Of a DNA stretch of 5,649 nt, positions 1 to 5,055 are shown one piece after another. Position 1 is the stretch's first letter; each line of letters begins with the position of its first letter. Made by a program: the position numbers and the translations under genes. The notes beneath the pieces were generated by a model. The model saw only the letters and a program-made list of their open reading frames with translations. It ran no database searches and was not told the origin of the DNA. The stretch comes from Clostridia bacterium. Its GTDB lineage: Bacteria > Bacillota > Clostridia > UBA1381 > UMGS1253. The DNA is taken from positions 1 to 5,649 of the forward strand of contig JAFQPV010000029.1 in the NCBI GenBank assembly GCA_017411585.1, written 5' to 3'.

Positions 1-1159
1 CGGAATCGGTGAAAAAGTCCAATCCCTTTGCAATGTGATAGCGTGCAAGTGTCGAAATTACAAAGGTATCTTCGGAAATGCCGAGCTCCTCACGAATGGT
101 GGATGGAATTTCCTTATATTCTTCCGGCACAATACCGTTGAAAATCACATCGATTTTTTCGCGGCGCACACCGTTTTGTGCCAAAAGATCGCGGCCATTG
201 TTACAAACAGAAATGATTTTGTGGTTCTTGTTTGTAATCCAACGGTTGAACGGACGGTACCAGAACGGGTTTTTCAATGTCAGATGACAGGTGTAGACCA
301 CCTTCGGTACGTCAAAATATTTTTTGGACTGCACTGCGATATAGTTTTCGCGCGGGTACTGCGCGTGAATGACATCGATGTTATTATCGCGGCAGATTTG
401 CGCAAGCTGCTTTGCAGCCTTTTTATCAAAGGAGCTGCGCATTGTCACACGGAAGGATGGGATGCCTAGCTCTTGCATTTGCTCGGACAAAAGGCCCGGC
501 TCGTTATACGCAAAGTAGCAATGTGCGCGCGTGCCGTTATAGGCTTTTACGAGATTGAGCACATACTTTTCCGTACCCGCCTTACCGGCGTGATTGATTA
601 AAAACAGGACGCGCGGTTTTACGGCTTCTGCATCGAATGGACGTTTTTTAATCAGCTTTGCAGGGTTACCGCCAACGATGGAATAGGGCTCTACATCTTT
701 TGTTACCACTGCGCCTGCACCTAAAATTGCACCGTCACCGACGGTAACACCGGGCAGAATGGTCACATTTGCGCCAATCCACACATCGTTTCCGATGGTA
801 ACGCCCTTTTTGGGTGCTGTTTGCAAGCGCATTGGCTTTTCAATGTTTTCCGTTTCGTGATTTTGCGTGAAAATCATCACATTCGGTCCCATCATCACAT
901 CATTACCGATTTTTAAAGGTCCGGCAACACGGCAATTTAAGCCGAGTCCGGAATTGTTACCGATTTCAATATCTCTGCCGGAGGCAAAGAATGCACCGTG
1001 CTCTATGTTGACGTTTTTGCCCATCTGCTTAAACATTGCCTTGCACAAACCGCGGCGCAGATATTTTGCGCCGAGACTGTACGGCAAATCAGAGCACGGC
1101 AGATGCCGCGCGAACAGATAGTAGAGTCCATAGGCGGGCGCGAAGAAAAGCTTATTCAT
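1..1159 (-). CDS. Bifunctional hexapeptide acyltransferase-GT4 glycosyltransferase fusion (C-terminus outside the window)
   Basis: The frame is open from ATG 1159 to the window edge (386 residues, no stop). Residues 1-172 form a left-handed beta-helix O-acetyltransferase. Hexapeptide repeats such as IEIGNN, LKIGND, VTIGND and VTVGDG are visible, with a likely catalytic His101 (FTQNH) and the family ending GAGAVVTKDV...GGNPAK. After a short linker (about 173-181) a GT-B, GT4-type glycosyltransferase begins: strand VLFLINHAG with a Gly-rich loop (184-196), DVIHAQ (262-267), then ISVCN...IDVIFNGIV (316-344). LARYHIAKGL (371-380) opens the second Rossmann domain; the sugar-nucleotide EX7E region lies beyond the edge. 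The predicted role is to add one sugar and one acetyl group to a surface glycan in the cytoplasm; donor and acceptor are unknown. The ATG directly follows the flippase stop codon (TAAATG), with AGAGGTG as ribosome site, so coupled translation is likely. A usual GT4 length would make the full protein about 550 residues. Confidence 0.86.
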   Translation of the reverse strand, partial: MNKLFFAPAYGLYYLFARHLPCSDLPYSLGAKYLRRGLCKAMFKQMGKNVNIEHGAFFASGRDIEIGNNSGLGLNCRVAGPLKIGNDVMMGPNVMIFTQNHETENIEKPMRLQTAPKKGVTIGNDVWIGANVTILPGVTVGDGAILGAGAVVTKDVEPYSIVGGNPAKLIKKRPFDAEAVKPRVLFLINHAGKAGTEKYVLNLVKAYNGTRAHCYFAYNEPGLLSEQMQELGIPSFRVTMRSSFDKKAAKQLAQICRDNNIDVIHAQYPRENYIAVQSKKYFDVPKVVYTCHLTLKNPFWYRPFNRWITNKNHKIISVCNNGRDLLAQNGVRREKIDVIFNGIVPEEYKEIPSTIREELGISEDTFVISTLARYHIAKGLDFFTDS

Positions 1160-2716
1160 TTACGCACCTCTTTTGAGTAGTTTATTTATCACATTTTTTG
1201 CTGTATCTGTCACCTGCGAAATGCGCAGGAGTACTGCCAAAATCAAGTAAACCAAAACACCGCTGCAGCAGTCAATGCCGAGGCGGAGAATGCGCCAAAG
1301 CACACTGTTTGTTCCAATGGATGAAAGTGTGCCGTTGAGCAGCGTTACCACGGCAAACATTGCCGCTGCCGCAAACAGACTTTTCAGCGCTGTAGTGCCG
1401 ACACCTTTTGCAAAGGCCCCGATTTTTCTGCGAAGCAGATACAAAAGCACTGCGCTGCCTGTCAGCGAAGATATCGAGTAGGCGAGCGGAATGCCGTATG
1501 CACCGATAAATTGCATTAAAATTAAGCTGAATATCACATTGACTGCCATAATTACAAATCCGACAATCGCTGAGGTTTTTGTATCCTGCAGGGCATAGAA
1601 GGCGCGGTCTAAAATTTCCTTTAAACCGATACCGACAACACCGACGGCATAGGCTGCCAGCAAAAGCGCTGCCTTCGAGATGTCACTGTCCGTGATGTTG
1701 CCGTACTGTGCAATGACGCGCAAAAGCGGCTCGCGTACGGCGATAAAGCCAAAGGTCATCGGAATCAGCAGGGTACATACTGCACCGAGGATGCCGCCCA
1801 AGTCAGTTTTATATTGTGCCATATCATTTTTGGAGGCGCTTTCCGTCAAACGCGGATAAATGACAGCCGTGATAGAATAAATGATGGCAAGCACCAGATA
1901 TAAAACGATATTTTGCACATACGTCAGCAAGGTAACCATACCCTCAAAACGTGCAATCATCGTCACGTTATAGAGCATATTGAGCTGGTATGCCGAAACA
2001 CCGAAGAGCACCGGTCCGGTCAGCTTTAAAGCACTTACAATATCAGGATGCTTTAATTCAAAGGACGGGCGGTAACGGTAGCCGTTTTTCAAAAGCGGCG
2101 GAATCAGAATCAGCGCCTGCAAGGATAAACCGATAACGGTTGCAACCAGCAGACCGGTAATGCCGAATTTATCGGCAAGGAAAACAACGTATAAAATCAC
2201 AATTGTGCTGCTCGGTACGCTGACAAATGCCGGCAGATTATAACTGCCCATTGCCTGCAGCATGCCTTGAAAGATGTAATTCAGTCCGTAAAAGAACATC
2301 ACGGGCATTACAATCATCAATGCTTTCGTTGCATACGAGTACGTTTCCGGCGTTTTCGCAAAATCCGTAAATTTCGGCAAAATCGGCGAAAGAGCGATGC
2401 CAATTACGACCAATACAGCCGTTAGTGCCATAGAAATGGTAATAATATTGTCTGCAAAGTGTTTGGCTTCTGTGTGATTGCCGTTTGCCGTATGTCCCAT
2501 ATAAATCGGAATGACAACTGTGGAAAGCGCTGTGCCGATACAGGTGAATATGATATTCGGTACGCTGATGACATACGAATAGATGTTCATATATACATCG
2601 CCTGCACCGAAGTGCGCCATATAAAATTGTGTGCTTAAAAGGCTCATCAGTCTGGCTAAAACCATAATCAGCATTACGGAGCTGATTGAGCCTAAAAGGT
2701 TTTTCTTGCTGCTCAT
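1160..2716 (-). CDS. MurJ/MviN-family lipid-linked glycan flippase (MOP superfamily)
   Basis: This is a 518-residue polytopic membrane protein with about 14 hydrophobic helices (roughly 11-30, 45-66, 91-114, 131-152, 158-180, 185-207, 227-249, 262-285, 308-327, 350-365, 382-403, 406-428, 441-460, 475-497). Length and helix count fit MurJ, which flips lipid II across the cytoplasmic membrane. Family marks are FGAG (36-39), SVPN (51-54) and GLKEILDRAFYALQDTKT (364-381). Against my recollection of E. coli MurJ, Arg22 matches R18, but the positions of R24, D39, R52 and D269/R270 appear non-acidic and non-basic here (for example Asn44, Gln268, Asn269). It may therefore export a different lipid-linked oligosaccharide, such as the product of its neighbours. 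ATG 2716 is preferred to TTG 2731 because a GGAG lies 9 bases upstream. The gene begins 2 bases after the acyltransferase stop and abuts the fusion gene. The family call is firm; orthology with housekeeping murJ is not. Confidence 0.88.
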   Translation of the reverse strand: MSSKKNLLGSISSVMLIMVLARLMSLLSTQFYMAHFGAGDVYMNIYSYVISVPNIIFTCIGTALSTVVIPIYMGHTANGNHTEAKHFADNIITISMALTAVLVVIGIALSPILPKFTDFAKTPETYSYATKALMIVMPVMFFYGLNYIFQGMLQAMGSYNLPAFVSVPSSTIVILYVVFLADKFGITGLLVATVIGLSLQALILIPPLLKNGYRYRPSFELKHPDIVSALKLTGPVLFGVSAYQLNMLYNVTMIARFEGMVTLLTYVQNIVLYLVLAIIYSITAVIYPRLTESASKNDMAQYKTDLGGILGAVCTLLIPMTFGFIAVREPLLRVIAQYGNITDSDISKAALLLAAYAVGVVGIGLKEILDRAFYALQDTKTSAIVGFVIMAVNVIFSLILMQFIGAYGIPLAYSISSLTGSAVLLYLLRRKIGAFAKGVGTTALKSLFAAAAMFAVVTLLNGTLSSIGTNSVLWRILRLGIDCCSGVLVYLILAVLLRISQVTDTAKNVINKLLKRGA

Positions 2717-2718
2717 AT

Positions 2719-3261
2719 TTAAGGTCTCCAAACCACGTCTTCTTTAATAATTCTTGCGGGATTGCCTGCCACAATGCAGCCCGGCGGCACATCCTTTGTT
2801 ACCACCGCACCTGCGCCGACTACGCAGCCGTCACCTAAGGTGACACCCTTTAAGATGGTTGCACCCTGACAAATCCATACGTGATTGCCGATGGTTACCG
2901 GCTTCATCACCTCTGTTTCAGAGTTTAATTTGTGGTAGTCGCGGTCGATGATGGTGCAGTTCCAGGAAATGTTACAATCGTTGCCGATGCGGATGCATTT
3001 GCCGGCGTGGATTTCCGTGCGGTCACCGATATAGGTATTATCGCCGATGGAAAGCGTTGCTTTACCGTCCGTTCCCCATACGCTCAGCTTGCAGCCGCGG
3101 TGCAGGAGCACGCGGTTGCCAATCATAATTTCACAGTTTTTCTTTAAAATGCGCACGCCGCGCTCTACACGCAAAAGCCTGCCGCAACGGTCAAAGGAAA
3201 ACCGCTTCAGCATACCGCGCAAAACAGCAAATCCGTTGGTTAAAAATTCATTTAAATTCAT
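2719..3261 (-). CDS. Hexapeptide-repeat (LbH) O-acyltransferase, WcaF/WbbJ-like
   Basis: This 180-residue protein is mostly left-handed beta-helix: IMIGNR, LSIGDN, TYIGDR, IRIGND, VTIGNH and VTLGDG repeats between about 45 and 146. It ends in the family closure GAGAVVTKDV (149-158) and GNPAR (166-170). The segment IIDRDYH (104-110) supplies the likely catalytic His110, as in acetyl-CoA-dependent sugar O-acetyltransferases of polysaccharide loci. Such enzymes act in the cytoplasm as trimers on sugars or lipid-linked glycans; the acceptor here cannot be read from sequence. The start is well supported: AGGAG sits 6 bases upstream of ATG, about 35 nt below a predicted transcription start. It is the first gene of the operon with the flippase and the acyltransferase-glycosyltransferase. 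Its C-terminal third closely resembles the acyltransferase half of that fusion, so the two are family paralogues, though their loops around the active-site His differ. Confidence 0.9.
   Translation of the reverse strand: MNLNEFLTNGFAVLRGMLKRFSFDRCGRLLRVERGVRILKKNCEIMIGNRVLLHRGCKLSVWGTDGKATLSIGDNTYIGDRTEIHAGKCIRIGNDCNISWNCTIIDRDYHKLNSETEVMKPVTIGNHVWICQGATILKGVTLGDGCVVGAGAVVTKDVPPGCIVAGNPARIIKEDVVWRP
2726..2729 (-). promoter_or_regulatory. Ribosome binding site that fixes the flippase start
   Basis: On the minus strand GGAG lies 9 bases before ATG 2716 and inside the last codons of the upstream acyltransferase gene. The in-frame TTG at 2731 overlaps this site and has no comparable purine tract ahead of it, so the ATG start is preferred. 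Confidence 0.7.
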
Positions 3262-3267
3262 AGCTTT

Positions 3268-3272
3268 CTCCT
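3268..3272 (-). promoter_or_regulatory. Ribosome binding site of the first operon gene
   Basis: Minus-strand AGGAG lies 6 bases before ATG 3261. Its first two bases are also the last two bases of a palindrome (3271-3285), so a hairpin there would touch the ribosome site. Confidence 0.75.
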
Positions 3273-3285
3273 AAAATACTTTTAG
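3271..3285. repeat. 15-bp palindrome CTAAAA-N3-TTTTAG in the operon leader
   Basis: This is a perfect 6-base inverted repeat with a 3-base centre. It lies about 11 bases downstream of the predicted transcription start and overlaps the edge of the Shine-Dalgarno sequence. It could be a weak RNA hairpin or an operator half-site pair. The region is A/T-rich, so chance is a real alternative. Confidence 0.35.
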
Positions 3286-3302
3286 AAAATATACTTATAG
3301 AC

Positions 3303-3331
3303 AGTATAGCATATTTTGCCCTGCACGTCAA
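3303..3331 (-). promoter_or_regulatory. SigA-type promoter of the surface-glycan operon
   Basis: On the minus strand, -35 TTGACG (3326-3331) and -10 TATACT (3303-3308) are separated by exactly 17 bases. A TG dinucleotide one base before the -10 gives an extended -10 element. Transcription should start near 3296, giving a leader of about 35 nt before ATG 3261. The promoter lies downstream of the permease terminator, so the operon is an independent transcription unit. Confidence 0.8.
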
Positions 3332-3354
3332 CAAAACAAACGGATTTTTGCAAC

Positions 3355-3384
3355 AAAAAAAGAGAGTCCGAAGACTCTCTTTTT
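3355..3384 (-). terminator. Intrinsic terminator of the uracil permease gene
   Basis: On the minus strand an 8-bp perfect stem (AGAGAGTC/GACTCTCT, 3361-3380) is capped by a TTCG tetraloop closed by C-G, the exceptionally stable UUCG class. Six T residues follow (3355-3360), and the upstream A-run (3381-3384) can extend the stem. It begins about 22 bases after the permease stop codon. A matching T-run on the other side makes it potentially bidirectional, but no plus-strand gene reads into it. Confidence 0.92.
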
Positions 3385-3405
3385 AGCGATTTCGCTTTTT
3401 AAAAA

Positions 3406-4767
3406 TCACACTTTGAAATTAACGCCCGGATGTGCTTCCTTCGGGTCTTCTGTCTTAAACTCGTAGTCCTTACCCGGCAGAATGGCATTTAAGATGATAC
3501 CAACCAATGCTGCAATTGCAAGACCGGAAAGGCTGATGGTAACATTGCCTACTGCAAAGCTTACAGCGCCCGACGGATCGTAGTACTTGATACCAATGGA
3601 AAGTACCAAAATAAGGGCAGCAATAATAACGTTTCTGGACTTGGAGAAGTCTGCCTTGCTTTCAACAACGTTTCTTACGCCGACAGCGGAAATCATACCG
3701 TAGAGCACCAGGGAAACGCCGCCAACAACGGATGCCGGCATGGAGTTAATGAGTGCTGCAAACTTCGGAGAGAAGGAGAACAGGATTGCAAAGTAAGCAG
3801 CAATTCTGATTACCTTCGGGTCATATACCTTTGTCAGTGCGAGTACGCCTGTGTTTTCACCGTAGGTTGTGTTTGCCGGTGCACCGAAGAGGGCTGCAAG
3901 CGAAGTTGCAAGACCATCGCCGAGAAGTGTTCTGTGCAGACCCGGATTTTCAATGTAGTTTTTCTCAACGGTAGAGCTGATAGCGCAAACGTCACCGATG
4001 TGCTCGATGATGGTTGCGATTGCAATCGGCATAATGGTGATGATTGCCGAAATAATCGCACCGCCGTCTGCACCGCCGAACAGAGAAAGTGCAGTGTCAT
4101 TCCATTTTACCGGAAGACCGATCCAAGCAGCTTCTTTCACAGCTGTGAAATCTACCTGACCGGAAATTGCAGCTACAATGTAAGATACAACAACGCCGAG
4201 GAGAATCGGGATGATTTTGATCATGCCCTTACCCCAGATGTTGCAGATGATGATCACTAAAATTGCAACAATAGCAATCCACCAGTTGGTGTTACAGTTT
4301 GTGATTGCCGAACCGGAAAGTGTAAGACCGATGGCGATGATAATCGGACCGGTAACGATCGGCGGGAAGAAGCGCATAACCTTCTTTGCGCCGAAAATCT
4401 TAAACAGTGCTGATAAAAGAACATACAGGAGACCTGCGCAAGCCACACCGATACCTGCATAAGCAGAGAAGTTTGCGATGTTGTTGTCTGCACAGTATGC
4501 TGCAACAGCAGCATAACCGCCTAAAAATGCGAAGGAAGAACCTAAGAATGCAGGAATCTTACCTTTGGTGAGCAGGTGGAACAAAAGTGTACCTAAACCT
4601 GCAAATAACAGTGTTGCTGAAACGCTTAAGCCGGTGATAATCGGCACTAAAACAGTTGCGCCGAACATAGCAAACATGTGCTGCAGACCGAGCACGAGCG
4701 TTTTGCCGCCGCCCAATTCACGTGCATCGTAAATCGGGCCGGAAATTACCTTTTTCTCTTTTGCCAT
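3406..4767 (-). CDS. uraA: NCS2-family uracil permease
   Basis: This 453-residue inner-membrane protein has the length and segment pattern of the 14-helix NCS2 nucleobase:cation symporters. It matches UraA-type uracil carriers throughout: GLQHMFAMFGATVLVP (27-42), IPAFLGSSFAF (71-81), and the substrate-site blocks IIEHIGD (253-259) and NTTYGENTGV (299-308). Glu255 and Glu304 correspond to the two uracil-site glutamates of E. coli UraA (E241, E290), and Tyr302 to Y288. The second His of the EHIGH motif is Asp259 here. The predicted function is uptake of external uracil for salvage. ATG 4767 is preceded by AAGGGGG, 10 bases upstream. The gene is transcribed alone: own promoter, attenuator-like leader, and a strong terminator after the stop. 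A xanthine or other nucleobase substrate cannot be fully excluded, but overall similarity and the leader favour uracil. Confidence 0.9.
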   Translation of the reverse strand: MAKEKKVISGPIYDARELGGGKTLVLGLQHMFAMFGATVLVPIITGLSVSATLLFAGLGTLLFHLLTKGKIPAFLGSSFAFLGGYAAVAAYCADNNIANFSAYAGIGVACAGLLYVLLSALFKIFGAKKVMRFFPPIVTGPIIIAIGLTLSGSAITNCNTNWWIAIVAILVIIICNIWGKGMIKIIPILLGVVVSYIVAAISGQVDFTAVKEAAWIGLPVKWNDTALSLFGGADGGAIISAIITIMPIAIATIIEHIGDVCAISSTVEKNYIENPGLHRTLLGDGLATSLAALFGAPANTTYGENTGVLALTKVYDPKVIRIAAYFAILFSFSPKFAALINSMPASVVGGVSLVLYGMISAVGVRNVVESKADFSKSRNVIIAALILVLSIGIKYYDPSGAVSFAVGNVTISLSGLAIAALVGIILNAILPGKDYEFKTEDPKEAHPGVNFKV

Positions 4768-4827
4768 GGTGAGAAAACCCCCTTAATAAAATATTGTCCG
4801 TACCACGGTAGACAAGGTATTTTGAAG

Positions 4828-4861
4828 AAAAAAGCCTTGTCTGTGCAAAAACAGACAAGGC
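4828..4861 (-). terminator. Intrinsic (attenuator) terminator in the permease leader
   Basis: On the minus strand an 11-bp perfect stem GCCTTGTCTGT/ACAGACAAGGC (4851-4861 with 4834-4844) encloses a 6-base loop and is followed directly by six T residues (4828-4833). It lies between the predicted transcription start (about 4918) and the permease ATG (4767), so it would stop transcription before the gene. On the plus strand there is no T-run after the stem, so it acts on the minus strand only. Confidence 0.9.
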
Positions 4862-4911
4862 TGAACCTGTACTACGATAGAATCTTGTCGATGTCCTTGC
4901 ACCGAACCGTA
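4843..4911 (-). promoter_or_regulatory. Candidate antiterminator / anti-antiterminator switch of the permease leader
   Basis: Two mutually exclusive folds are visible in the minus-strand RNA. In the antiterminator, 4892-4902 pairs with 4843-4853 (11 pairs, two of them G-U) and 4884-4889 pairs with 4854-4859 (6 pairs), separated by a 2-base bulge. This consumes the 5' arm and loop of the terminator. In the competing fold, 4900-4905 pairs with 4888-4893 around a CAAGGA hexaloop. This hairpin stacks on a second helix (4906-4911 with 4873-4878) and would hold the antiterminator's 5' arm, letting the terminator form. By analogy with Firmicutes pyrimidine genes, a PyrR-UMP complex could stabilise the second fold. 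I do not see the usual PyrR-site GAGAGGCU core, so the effector is unassigned. Confidence 0.65.
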
Positions 4912-4924
4912 TTGACTTAAAAAC

Positions 4925-4953
4925 AGTTTACCATAACGTATTTCTTTTGTAAA
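4925..4953 (-). promoter_or_regulatory. Promoter of the uracil permease gene
   Basis: On the minus strand, -35 TTTACA (4948-4953) and -10 TAAACT (4925-4930) have a 17-base spacer, and TGG precedes the -10 (extended -10). The start is expected near 4918, giving a leader of about 150 nt. A TTGACA (4970-4975) with a poorer TACAAA 18 bases further on could be a second, weaker start. Confidence 0.65.
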
Positions 4954-4964
4954 GAATTTTTTGA

Positions 4965-4979
4965 GATTTTGTCAAAATC
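4965..4979. repeat. 15-bp perfect palindrome GATTTTG-T-CAAAATC between divergent promoters
   Basis: Seven-base inverted arms flank a single central base. It lies between the -35 of the permease promoter (ending 4953) and the -35 of the plus-strand promoter (starting 4986), 11 and 6 bases from each. The position suits an operator shared by both genes. It is too short to act as a terminator and has no T-run. Confidence 0.45.
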
Positions 4980-4985
4980 AGGTTA

Positions 4986-5014
4986 TTTACAAAAAGGAAA
5001 GTGTGTACTACAAT
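4986..5014 (+). promoter_or_regulatory. SigA-type promoter of the secreted glycosidase-like gene
   Basis: -35 TTTACA (4986-4991) and -10 TACAAT (5009-5014) are separated by 17 bases. The start should fall near 5021, giving a leader of about 35 nt to ATG 5056. It is divergent from the permease promoter. Confidence 0.78.
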
Positions 5015-5040
5015 AGAAGGTAGAATGCGGAAATGGGAAA

Positions 5041-5047
5041 AAGGAGG
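5041..5047 (+). promoter_or_regulatory. Strong ribosome binding site of the glycosidase-like gene
   Basis: AAGGAGG matches the full anti-Shine-Dalgarno sequence and lies 8 bases before ATG 5056, which fixes this start. Confidence 0.88.
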
Positions 5048-5055
5048 TTTTTGAT

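Noticed and set aside
35..469. Plus-strand open frame of 144 codons opposite the glycosyltransferase
   Set aside because: It lies wholly antisense to a frame with clear GT4 motifs and has no ribosome site or recognisable motif.
701..752. DNA similarity to about 2799-2850, as if from a duplication or recombination repeat
   Set aside because: Both stretches encode the conserved GVTxGDG...GAGAVVTKDV end of hexapeptide acyltransferases. Family homology explains the match, and flanking sequence diverges.
2729..2731. TTG as start codon of the flippase
   Set aside because: It overlaps the GGAG site that serves the ATG at 2716 and has no ribosome site of its own.
2238..2792. Minus-strand open frame overlapping both the acyltransferase and flippase genes
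   Set aside because: It is in a different frame from two well-supported genes, and its Cys/His/Tyr-rich translation is typical of an out-of-frame reading.
3385..3401. Small AGCG-ATTT-CGCT hairpin with a plus-strand T-run after the permease stop
   Set aside because: The 4-bp stem is too weak for a terminator, and no plus-strand transcript reaches it. The UUCG-capped hairpin next to it explains termination.
4862..4918. Purine, preQ1 or ykkC-type riboswitch in the permease leader
   Set aside because: I compared it by eye with the conserved cores of these families and found none of them. The fold is described only as an unassigned attenuator.
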